From Kluyvera cryocrescens NBRC 102467 (GTDB lineage Bacteria; Pseudomonadota; Gammaproteobacteria; Enterobacterales; Enterobacteriaceae): 64,000 nt of DNA. Under the pieces are notes generated by a model that was not told the origin of the DNA, ran no database searches, and worked only from the letters and a program-made list of their open reading frames with translations. Shown here piece after piece: positions 16,451 to 23,459 of this stretch. Both the position numbers and the translations under genes were made by a program. Location of the stretch: positions 1 through 64,000 of the forward strand of contig NZ_BCTM01000016.1 in NCBI RefSeq assembly GCF_001571285.1, written 5' to 3'. The first letter of the stretch is position 1, and each line of letters begins with the position of its first letter.

Positions 16451-16477
16451 ATCCCGGGGGCGATAAGCCCCCGGGAT
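16451..16477. terminator. Strong convergent hairpin after lysA
   Basis: Perfect 11-bp stem ATCCCGGGGGC/GCCCCCGGGAT with loop GATAA in the 40-bp spacer between lysA and the convergent LacI-family gene. No U-run on either side, but the stem stability and position suggest shared termination. Confidence 0.65.
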
Positions 16478-16483
16478 GTAGAA

Positions 16484-17497
16484 CTACGATCCGTAATACG
16501 GCCCGGTGGTCACCGAGTCGCGTAATACCAGAGTGCCGGTAAACGGCGGAATGGTTTCAATTTCTTCACCGCTGGCCAGCTTAATGGCCTGGTCGATGGC
16601 GGTAACGATCATATTATCGATTGGCAGATAGACGGTAGACAGCCCCGGCTCCAGCCACTTGGCGCTTGGCGCATCATCAAAACCAAACAGCGAAATGTCC
16701 TGCGGAATACGCAGCCCCGCCTGATGCAGCGCCTTAGACGCGCCCAGCGCCATATCGTCGTTACAGGCGAACAGGGCGCTAAACTTCACTTTCTCAGTCA
16801 GCAACGCGTTACACATCTCATAGCCGCAGTTCATGGTCGAATCGCCGTGTTTGACCTTTGCCGGATCCCACGCGATCCCGTTTTGTTCCAGCGCCCGTCG
16901 ATAGCCCTGCAAACGCGCTTTACCGGTTGGGGTATGGATGGGAACGGTGATACAGGCGATATCGCGATGCCCCTGAGATATTAGATACTCCACTGCCTGG
17001 AAAGCGGCGTCTTGCTGCTCAAAGAACACGCAGCGCTCGCGCGCCTGGCTGACGTCGCGGTTGATAACGACCAGCGGCATTGGCGTGTTATTCACCAGTG
17101 ACATAATGGCTTTTTCGCTCATATGGCGGGTGTAGAGCACGATGGCGTCGCACTGACGGTCGGCGAGCATTTGCACCGCCTGTTCTTCACGCTCGGGCGT
17201 GTCGTGGCCGTCGGTGACGATAAGCTGCTTACCCCAGGCTTCCGTCTGGCGGGAGGCCTGTTGGAGCAGGCGGCCAAAGTAGAAACCGTCGAAGGTTGAA
17301 ACCACAAGGCCGATGCTGTTGCTGGTCCGGTTTGCCAGCGAACGCGCCAGAAAGTTCGGGCGATAGCCCAACTCTTCCATCGCTTTGAACACCTGCTGAC
17401 GGGTGCTCTCTTTTACCTGACCCGTACCATTCAGCACGCGGGATACCGTCGCTTTCGAGACGCCCGCGTGTATTGAGACATCCAGCATCGTTGCCAT
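16484..17497 (-). CDS. LacI-family regulator of beta-glucoside cluster
   Basis: 337-residue LacI/GalR-family repressor, divergent from the PTS EIIC gene. The N-terminal HTH and hinge read MLDVSIHAGVSKATVSRVLN and YRPNFLARSLANRTS; a periplasmic-binding-like effector domain follows (SIGLVVSTFDGFYFG to ACNDDMALGASKAL and FGFDDAPSAKWLEPGLSTV). It is not GalR, which is encoded at 21825-22841, although it occupies the position next to lysA where galR lies in E. coli. The layout resembles AscG with its asc beta-glucoside operon, but the sequence is distinct. Effector and operator are unknown. Confidence 0.85.
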   Translation of the reverse strand: MATMLDVSIHAGVSKATVSRVLNGTGQVKESTRQQVFKAMEELGYRPNFLARSLANRTSNSIGLVVSTFDGFYFGRLLQQASRQTEAWGKQLIVTDGHDTPEREEQAVQMLADRQCDAIVLYTRHMSEKAIMSLVNNTPMPLVVINRDVSQARERCVFFEQQDAAFQAVEYLISQGHRDIACITVPIHTPTGKARLQGYRRALEQNGIAWDPAKVKHGDSTMNCGYEMCNALLTEKVKFSALFACNDDMALGASKALHQAGLRIPQDISLFGFDDAPSAKWLEPGLSTVYLPIDNMIVTAIDQAIKLASGEEIETIPPFTGTLVLRDSVTTGPYYGS

Positions 17498-17635
17498 GAT
17501 TATTTCCTGAGACTCCGTAATACGTCGCAGTCTACCACAGACGCAGCGGGGTTAAGTGAACTGCCAGGGGGTTAAAAGACCTATCGCGATCACGCTTTTG
17601 CAGTATCCCGCCCGAAAAAATCCCTCATAAGAATG

Positions 17636-17645
17636 TGGTATACCA
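17636..17645. promoter_or_regulatory. TGGTATACCA operator 1
   Basis: Perfect 10-bp palindrome TGGTATACCA in the divergent region of the beta-glucoside cluster. It matches the core reported for ExuR/UxuR-type GntR regulators (TTGGTATACCAA), one of which is encoded at 20618. Confidence 0.6.
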
Positions 17646-17666
17646 ATAATCAAATTAATCTCATTC

Positions 17667-17676
17667 TGGAATACCA
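17667..17676. promoter_or_regulatory. TGGTATACCA-type operator 2
   Basis: TGGAATACCA differs from the perfect palindrome by one base. Its centre is 31 bp from operator 1, about three helical turns. Confidence 0.55.
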
Positions 17677-17729
17677 AATAGGAGGTTGAGAGCTTAATCA
17701 CAGAACAATTTTGCGACTGTGGCTATTTT

Positions 17730-17739
17730 TGGTATGCCA
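17730..17739. promoter_or_regulatory. TGGTATACCA-type operator 3
   Basis: TGGTATGCCA flanked by T and A runs (TTTTTGGTATGCCAAAA), 63 bp centre-to-centre from operator 2, about six helical turns. It lies 59 bp upstream of the EIIC start. The rest of the 300-bp divergent region shows no other gene; GGGTTAA recurs at about 17551 and 17570. Confidence 0.55.
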
Positions 17740-17797
17740 AAAGGTGTTTGGCCGTACACCTGGTGCGCTAAATCGCCCTTAACCCGAGGTATCCTCT

Positions 17798-19135
17798 ATG
17801 GCATTACAGGAAAAACTGATTGACTCACTGGGGAGTTTCGCCACGAAATTCAACAGCTACCGCTATATCATGGCGATCAAACACGCCTTCATTACCCTCA
17901 TGCCGGTAATTATCGTCGGGGCGTTCTCGGTGCTGATCTCCAACATGGTACTTGATCCCAAAAACGGCCTTGCCAGTTTCCAGTCGCTGTCGTTTTTGGC
18001 CACGCTGAAGCCCATAACCAGCGCCCTAAACTACGCCACGCTTAACTTCCTTAATATCGGTGCGGTTTTCCTGATAGGCATTGAGCTTGGGCGGATTAAC
18101 GGTGTTAAAACGCTGTTCCCCGGGCTGCTGGCGGTGATTTGCTTTATCTGCGTCACGCCAACCACCGTGGAGATGATGGTCGATGGGCAGATGCGCGAGG
18201 TCAAAGATGTTCTGCTGCGCCAATTCTCTGATACCCGTAGCCTGTTCCTCGGCATGTTTATTGCTATTTTGTCGGTTGAGATTTACTGCTGGCTGGAGGC
18301 GCGTAAGGGGCTGAAGATCAAAATGCCTGACACGGTGCCGCCCAACGTTGCTGCCTCGTTTTCGGCGCTGATCCCGGCGATCATTACGACCACTGCTATC
18401 GCCACGTTTGGTTTTGTCTTCCACCAGATAACCGGTATGTATCTCTATGATGCGGTCTATCAGGTGGTGCAGCAGCCGCTGGAACGCGTGATGCAAAGCC
18501 TGCCGGGGATCCTGCTGCTGATGTTCGTCGCGCAGATCTTCTGGGTGATTGGTATTCACGGCAACCAGATGATCAAACCGATCCGTGAGCCGCTGCTGCT
18601 GGGGGCCATCACCGTCAATATGAGCGCCTTTGAGCAGGGCAAAGAGGTGCCGAACATCATCACGATGCCATTTTGGGACGTCTATATGAGCATTGGCGGA
18701 TCAGGCCTGACGATAGGGCTGCTGATCGCGGTGATGATCGCCACCAAACGTAAAGAAATGAAAGAGATCGCCAAGCTGTCGATTGGCCCAGGGATCTTTA
18801 ACATCAATGAGCCAGTGATCTTCGGCATGCCGATTATGCTGAATCCGATTCTCGCGATTCCTTTCATCATCACGCCGTTAGTGACCGGCAGCATCGGCTA
18901 TTTCGCGACGGTAACAGGGTTTGCCGGTAAAGCGGTTGTAATGGTGCCGTGGACCACGCCGCCGCTGATTAACGCCTGGCTCTCTACCGCCGGGTCAATG
19001 GGGGCGGTGATTACGCAGCTTATTTGTATCGTAGTGGCGGTACTTATCTATTTGCCATTCGTCAAAATCGCCTCCCGCCGCGCAGAACTCTCTGACCGCC
19101 TGGCGGAAAAATCTCCGGCAACCGACCCTTTGTGA
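17798..19135 (+). CDS. PTS permease EIIC, lactose/cellobiose family
   Basis: Membrane component of a phosphotransferase system that imports and presents a beta-glycoside for phosphorylation. It has 445 residues and about ten hydrophobic segments. The family signature GIFNINEPVIFGMPIMLNP, which contains the substrate-binding Glu of EIIC-Lac/Cel proteins, is intact. No EIIA or EIIB domain is fused (the C-terminus is the short tail RAELSDRLAEKSPATDPL) and none is encoded nearby, so it must borrow phosphotransfer partners, for instance chitobiose or cellobiose EIIA/EIIB. It is followed seven bases later by a GH1 glucosidase, indicating one operon. The sugar is not identified. Confidence 0.9.
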   Translation: MALQEKLIDSLGSFATKFNSYRYIMAIKHAFITLMPVIIVGAFSVLISNMVLDPKNGLASFQSLSFLATLKPITSALNYATLNFLNIGAVFLIGIELGRINGVKTLFPGLLAVICFICVTPTTVEMMVDGQMREVKDVLLRQFSDTRSLFLGMFIAILSVEIYCWLEARKGLKIKMPDTVPPNVAASFSALIPAIITTTAIATFGFVFHQITGMYLYDAVYQVVQQPLERVMQSLPGILLLMFVAQIFWVIGIHGNQMIKPIREPLLLGAITVNMSAFEQGKEVPNIITMPFWDVYMSIGGSGLTIGLLIAVMIATKRKEMKEIAKLSIGPGIFNINEPVIFGMPIMLNPILAIPFIITPLVTGSIGYFATVTGFAGKAVVMVPWTTPPLINAWLSTAGSMGAVITQLICIVVAVLIYLPFVKIASRRAELSDRLAEKSPATDPL

Positions 19136-19142
19136 GGACGCT

Positions 19143-20570
19143 ATGACCATTAAACGGATGACCATTCCGCAGGACTTTATTCTGGGCGCTGCGGCTTCGG
19201 CCTGGCAGACAGAAGGATGGAGCGGGAAGAAAGAGGGCCAGGATTCATGGCCGGATCTCTGGTACAAGCACGATCGCCACGTTTGGCATAACGGCTATGG
19301 CCCAGCGGTGGCGACCGATTTCATCAACCGTTTTCGTGAAGATGTACAGTTGATGAAGCTGGCCGGCCTAACCCACTACCGGACCTCGATTAACTGGTCG
19401 CGCTTTCTGACCGATTACGACGCGGTTACGGTAGATGAGGAGTATGCGAGCTATTACGACCAGCTATTTGACGAGCTGCTGGCAAACGGCATTGAGCCGA
19501 TGATTTGCCTGGAACACTATGAACTGCCGGGCTATCTGCTGGAGCAGTACGGCGGCTGGGCCAGCAAAAAGGTGGTTGAGCTGTACGTTCGCTATGTCGA
19601 GCAGGTGTTTGCCCGCTACCATCATAAGGTGACGCGCTGGTTTACCTTCAACGAACCGATTGTCGTGCAAACACGCGTCTATCTTGATGCACTGCGCTGG
19701 CCATATGAACAAAACACCGCGACCTGGATGCAGTGGAATCACCACAAAGTGCTGGCGACGGCCAAAGTGGTTCAGCTGTTTCGTGCAAAAGGCTATCAAG
19801 GGACGGTGGGCTGTATTCTCAACCCAGAAGTGACGTACCCGCGCTCCCGCGCCGCGCACGACCTCCGCGCAGCGGAGATGTACGACCTGTTCTATAACCG
19901 CGTATTCCTTGACCCTTTCGTACACGGTACCTATCCGCAGGAGCTATTCACGCTGCTGGAGAAGCATGGCGTGGCCTGGGACTACAGCACCGAAGAATTG
20001 GCTATCATCCGCGATAACACTGTCGATGAGCTGGGGATCAATCTTTACTATCCGCATCGGGTCAAAGCGCCGTCGCGCGCGTGGCATCCGGATACGCCAT
20101 TCCATCCGGCTTACTACTACGAGCCCTTTGAGCTGCCGGGCAGAAAAATGAATCACTCCCGAGGCTGGGAGATTTATCCGCGTATCGTGTATGACATGGC
20201 CATGCGGATTAAGAACGACTATCGCAATATCCCCTGGTTTATCGCTGAAAGCGGAATGGGGGTGGAAAACGAAGGCCAGTTCCGTCGCGCCGACGGAGTG
20301 ATTGCCGACGATTATCGCATTCGCTTTATTAGCGAGCATCTGTGGCAAACGCTGCGGGCGAAAGCGGATGGCGCTAACTGCCATGGCTATATGCTGTGGG
20401 CTTTTACCGACAACGTTTCGCCGATGAATGCGTTTAAAAACCGCTATGGGCTGATTGAAATCGATCTGCAAAATAATCGCGCGCGCCGTCCTAAAGCCTC
20501 GGCAAGCTGGTTCCGCCAGTTGCGTGAAAGCCGCGAATTGACTGTGGATATCGATGATGAGTGGCGCTAA
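19143..20570 (+). CDS. GH1 6-phospho-beta-glucosidase
   Basis: Glycoside hydrolase family 1, 475 residues, cytoplasmic, hydrolysing the 6-phosphorylated disaccharide delivered by the adjacent EIIC. Acid/base Glu171 is in FTFNEPIV; the nucleophile Glu369 is in FIAESGMG, where Ser replaces the common Asn of ENG. The phosphate-binding signature of 6-phospho enzymes is seen as Ser426, Lys432 and Tyr435 (VSPMNAFKNRYG), supporting a phosphorylated substrate. RBS TGAGGA precedes ATG 19143. It is not a close copy of BglA, BglB or AscB as I remember them. The aglycone or second sugar is unknown. Confidence 0.9.
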   Translation: MTIKRMTIPQDFILGAAASAWQTEGWSGKKEGQDSWPDLWYKHDRHVWHNGYGPAVATDFINRFREDVQLMKLAGLTHYRTSINWSRFLTDYDAVTVDEEYASYYDQLFDELLANGIEPMICLEHYELPGYLLEQYGGWASKKVVELYVRYVEQVFARYHHKVTRWFTFNEPIVVQTRVYLDALRWPYEQNTATWMQWNHHKVLATAKVVQLFRAKGYQGTVGCILNPEVTYPRSRAAHDLRAAEMYDLFYNRVFLDPFVHGTYPQELFTLLEKHGVAWDYSTEELAIIRDNTVDELGINLYYPHRVKAPSRAWHPDTPFHPAYYYEPFELPGRKMNHSRGWEIYPRIVYDMAMRIKNDYRNIPWFIAESGMGVENEGQFRRADGVIADDYRIRFISEHLWQTLRAKADGANCHGYMLWAFTDNVSPMNAFKNRYGLIEIDLQNNRARRPKASASWFRQLRESRELTVDIDDEWR

Positions 20571-20617
20571 ATTTTGCTAAGATAGCGGCGGAATCAGCTT
20601 AACGTACAGGTGATAGT

Positions 20618-21391
20618 GTGGAGAAGGCAACCGTCCCGCCGGAAAAGAAGCCGTATCAGGAGATTGGCGAAGATTTGCGTGCCCAGATTGTGCAGGGGCG
20701 CTATCCCGTTGGGTCGCGCCTGCCGCCGGAGCGTAATATCGCTGAGACCTATGGCGTTAGCCGGACTATCGTGCGCGAGGCATTGTTGATGCTGGAGCTG
20801 CAGGGCACGGTCGATATTCGCCAGGGGTCCGGCGTGTACGTGATGCGCGTTCCGCACGAGAACGACGGCGAAGAAGAACAGATGCTCAGTAGCGACGTGG
20901 GGCCGTTTGAAATTTTGCAGGCCCGGCAACTGCTGGAAAGCAATATTGCAGCGTTTGCGGCCAAAATGGCCACCCGTGCGGATATCGATAATCTTAAACA
21001 GATAATCGAGCGCGAGCAGCGGGCAATCGCCATGAACGACACCAGCCAGGACAACAGCCGACTGTTCCATCTGGTGCTGGCCGGCGCAACGCAAAACCAA
21101 ATGCTGCTGGCGACCATCGAACGCGTTTGGCTGCAAATGGACAGCAGCCCGCTGTGGCAGCAGTTTAATGTTCACATTGCCAGCCGCGCCTATCGCCTGA
21201 AATGGCTTGGCGATCGGCAAACGATCCTGGCAGCGTTACGCCGCCGCGATGTGATGGGAGCCTGGCAGGCGACATGGCAGCATCTGGAAAACGTGAAAAA
21301 TAGCCTGTTAGAGCTGTCCGATGAAGATGCGCCTGATTTTGACGGCTATCTGTTTGAATCGGTGCCTATCTTCCAGGGAAAACAGCTGTGA
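20618..21391 (+). CDS. GntR-family regulator, UxuR/ExuR-like (FadR subfamily)
   Basis: 257-residue transcription factor. The N-terminal winged HTH (LRAQIVQGRYPVGSRLPPERNIAETYGVSRTIVREALLMLE is the region, residues about 14-60) is joined to a C-terminal FCD effector domain whose PFEILQARQLLESNIAAFAA and WQHLENVKNSLLELS segments closely resemble E. coli UxuR and ExuR. Those proteins respond to hexuronate intermediates. Translation starts at GTG 20618; no in-frame ATG gives the family N-terminus. It is 47 bp after the GH1 gene and overlaps the GNAT gene. Three TGGTATACCA-type palindromes upstream of the EIIC gene match UxuR/ExuR operators, so it probably controls this cluster. Confidence 0.85.
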   Translation: MEKATVPPEKKPYQEIGEDLRAQIVQGRYPVGSRLPPERNIAETYGVSRTIVREALLMLELQGTVDIRQGSGVYVMRVPHENDGEEEQMLSSDVGPFEILQARQLLESNIAAFAAKMATRADIDNLKQIIEREQRAIAMNDTSQDNSRLFHLVLAGATQNQMLLATIERVWLQMDSSPLWQQFNVHIASRAYRLKWLGDRQTILAALRRRDVMGAWQATWQHLENVKNSLLELSDEDAPDFDGYLFESVPIFQGKQL

Positions 21392-21864
21392 TGATTCAGC
21401 CGCTTTACGCCGCTCCACAGCATGCGGAGCAGGTCAGCCGCTGGCTGTGGCAGGCGTTTGGCGAAGGGCTATCGCCGGCGTTTTTTGCCAGCGTTGTTCA
21501 TCACAGCATGACGCCAGGTGCGCTGCCGTTAACGTTTGTGGCCACCGACGGTGACCGGCTGTTGGGCACGGTGGGGCTTTGGCGCTGTGATTTAATCACG
21601 CGACAGGATCTGTGGCCGTGGATGGCCGCGCTGTACGTCGATGAATCCGCGCGCGGATGCGGGTTGGCCGGCAAACTTCAGCAGCACGTGATTGACTATG
21701 CCAAATCGCAGGGCTTTGACGCCCTGTTTCTGTACTCGGCCTGTCGTGATTTTTATGAACGCTTTGGCTGGCAGCCTATCGGTGATGGCCTGGATTATCC
21801 GGACACCACCGTCCATCTGTATCGTTACGATTTAGGGGCGTCGGCCGGGGCAATCACCGAATGA
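21391..21864 (+). CDS. GNAT family N-acetyltransferase
   Basis: 157-residue acetyltransferase of unknown substrate. Motif A, which binds acetyl-CoA, is seen as ALYVDESARGCGLAGKLQ (RGCGLAGK fits R/Q-x-x-G-x-G/A), and motif B as LFLYSACRDFYERFGW. The ATG at 21391 overlaps the regulator's TGA stop, so the two are translationally coupled; a GTG one codon earlier is the alternative. Its last 40 bp overlap the 3' end of convergent galR. Role in the beta-glucoside cluster is unclear; sugar or antibiotic acetylation cannot be told apart. Confidence 0.8.
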   Translation: MIQPLYAAPQHAEQVSRWLWQAFGEGLSPAFFASVVHHSMTPGALPLTFVATDGDRLLGTVGLWRCDLITRQDLWPWMAALYVDESARGCGLAGKLQQHVIDYAKSQGFDALFLYSACRDFYERFGWQPIGDGLDYPDTTVHLYRYDLGASAGAITE

Positions 21865-22841
21865 CGGCGCACTAGCGTAGGGCTAAACAGATGAGTGATA
21901 TCCGGTAGCGGCCGTTTCTCTGCCAGCGCCAGGGCCAGCTCTGCCGCTTGGGTTGCCATGGTGACAATCGGATAACGGATTGTCGTCAACCGTGGACGTA
22001 CATAGCGCGAGACCAGTACATCATCAAATCCCATCAGCGAAATCTCCTGCGGGACGTCGATTCCATTATCGTTGAGTACCCCCATCGCGCCTGCTGCCAT
22101 CGAATCGTTATAGCAGGCCACGGCGGTAAACTGTTTGCCTCTACCCAGCAGTTCGGTCATCGCTAGCTCGCCGCCGCTTTCGTCTGGCTCGGCGAAGGTG
22201 ACGAGTCGATCGTTACACGGCAGACCGTGCTCTTTTAACGCATCGTAATACCCTTGCAGGCGGTCTTCCGCATCCGAAATGGCGTGATTCGAGCAGATAT
22301 AGCCAATTCGCGTATGCCCCTGCTGAATCAGATGTCGGGTCGCCAGCCACGCGCCGTAGCGGTCGTCGAGCGCTACGCAGCGTTTTTCAAAACCGGGAAG
22401 GATACGGTTGATTAATACCATGCCGGGGATCTGTTTCATTAACCCGGCCAGCTCGGCATCGGGAATCAGCTTGGCGTGGACAACCAGCGCCGCGCAGCGA
22501 TGGCGGATCAGTTGCTCAATCGCCTGACGCTCTTTTTCTTCGTTATGGTAGCCGTTGCCAATCAGCAAAAAATTGCCGGTGTTGTAGGCGACCTGTTCCA
22601 CGGCTTTGACCATGGCGCCAAAAAAAGGATCGGAAACGTCGCCCACCACCAGACCTACGGTTTCCGTTGACTGCTGCGCCAGTGCGCGCGCGTTCGCATT
22701 CGGGTGGTAGTTCAATGACTCCATGGCGGAGTTGACGGCCTGACGTGAAGCATCGCTGGCTTTCGGAGAGTTGTTGATGACGCGAGATACGGTTGCGACG
22801 GAGACGCCTGCAAGCCGAGCCACATCCTTTATTGTCGCCAT
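21825..22841 (-). CDS. galR: Galactose operon repressor GalR
   Basis: LacI-family repressor/isorepressor of the gal regulon, 338 residues (E. coli 343). The HTH reads MATIKDVARLAGVSVATVSRVI; the effector domain segments GLVVGDVSDPFFGAMVKAVE and CYNDSMAAGAMGVLNDNGIDVP are essentially those of E. coli GalR, so the identity is firm. The C-terminal tail is shorter than in E. coli. A GalR-type operator lies 25-40 bp upstream, consistent with autoregulation. The 3' end overlaps the GNAT gene by 40 bp. Confidence 0.95.
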   Translation of the reverse strand: MATIKDVARLAGVSVATVSRVINNSPKASDASRQAVNSAMESLNYHPNANARALAQQSTETVGLVVGDVSDPFFGAMVKAVEQVAYNTGNFLLIGNGYHNEEKERQAIEQLIRHRCAALVVHAKLIPDAELAGLMKQIPGMVLINRILPGFEKRCVALDDRYGAWLATRHLIQQGHTRIGYICSNHAISDAEDRLQGYYDALKEHGLPCNDRLVTFAEPDESGGELAMTELLGRGKQFTAVACYNDSMAAGAMGVLNDNGIDVPQEISLMGFDDVLVSRYVRPRLTTIRYPIVTMATQAAELALALAEKRPLPDITHLFSPTLVRRHSVIAPADAPKS

Positions 22842-22865
22842 ATTATGCCTTCATGTTCTTTTGGT

Positions 22866-22881
22866 GGGTAAGCGTTTACAC
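22866..22881. promoter_or_regulatory. GalR/GalS-type operator at galR
   Basis: GGGTAAGCGTTTACAC matches GTGNAANCGNTTNCAC with one mismatch, located just upstream of galR where it would mediate autoregulation. Confidence 0.65.
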
Positions 22882-23089
22882 CATAACAGTGTTACGGAAT
22901 TCCCCGTTGTATTCAAGGACGAGTCTGTGGAGAAATGCACAATATTGATGTGTCCGTGACGTTTTTTCACCGAGTTACACCGCGGTTATGCAGGCAAAAG
23001 GGCATTTTCAAATGTTTGCTTACACTTTGCGGAATGCTGTTGCGAATGTCTGCTGGAGCAGGCGTGATGCGAATTGATAATCTGGCCAT

Positions 23090-23172
23090 CCCAGAGGTAT
23101 TGATAGGTGAAGTCGACCCTAAAGGTTGATCACTTGATTACACCAACCTGCGCAGATGCGCAGGTTTTTTTT
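23090..23172 (+). ncRNA. omrB: Small RNA OmrB
   Basis: Hfq-dependent small RNA repressing outer-membrane protein mRNAs under EnvZ/OmpR control. It begins CCCAGAGGTATTGATAGGTG, the conserved Omr seed region, and ends with the hairpin CCTGCGC-AGAT-GCGCAGG plus T8. About 83 nt. A GATAAT -10 hexamer lies at 23076-23081. The location between galR and aas is the E. coli omr locus. The variable middle (GTCGACCCTAAAGGTTGATC) identifies it as the OmrB-like copy. Confidence 0.9.
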
Positions 23173-23288
23173 GCCCGTTCGCCCGCCCTGTAACAGTTGG
23201 TGATAATCGCAATACCTCGTTGCATTTCCGCTTACTCTCTTGCGCTTTTTCGCTGGTGGCATCCCGCGCAGAAAGCGACAATTGTGGT

Positions 23289-23378
23289 CCCAGAGGTATT
23301 GATTGGTGAATGTTTTAATGTGTGCTTTGCACACGCCATCACTTACACCGACCTGCGCAGATGCGCAGGTTTTTTTTT
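23289..23378 (+). ncRNA. omrA: Small RNA OmrA
   Basis: Tandem partner of OmrB. It begins CCCAGAGGTATTGATTGGTG and ends with the same CCTGCGC-AGAT-GCGCAGG hairpin plus T9. About 90 nt. A GACAAT hexamer lies at 23277-23282. Upstream, GCTTACTCTCTTGCG (23230-23244) resembles GCTTACACTTTGCG before omrB (23018-23031), a candidate shared OmpR element. The central hairpin (GTGTGC/GCACAC) differs from OmrB. Confidence 0.9.
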
Positions 23379-23459
23379 GCCTCCGCCAGCCCGTCTACTG
23401 CATTTCCCCGGTTTTCTCGTGTACCCTGAAATGACAAAATGACGACAAATGGAGTTGAT

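Noticed and set aside
16484..17497. First considered as galR because it follows lysA
   Set aside because: The protein at 21825-22841 matches GalR along its whole length; this one is a different LacI-family member.
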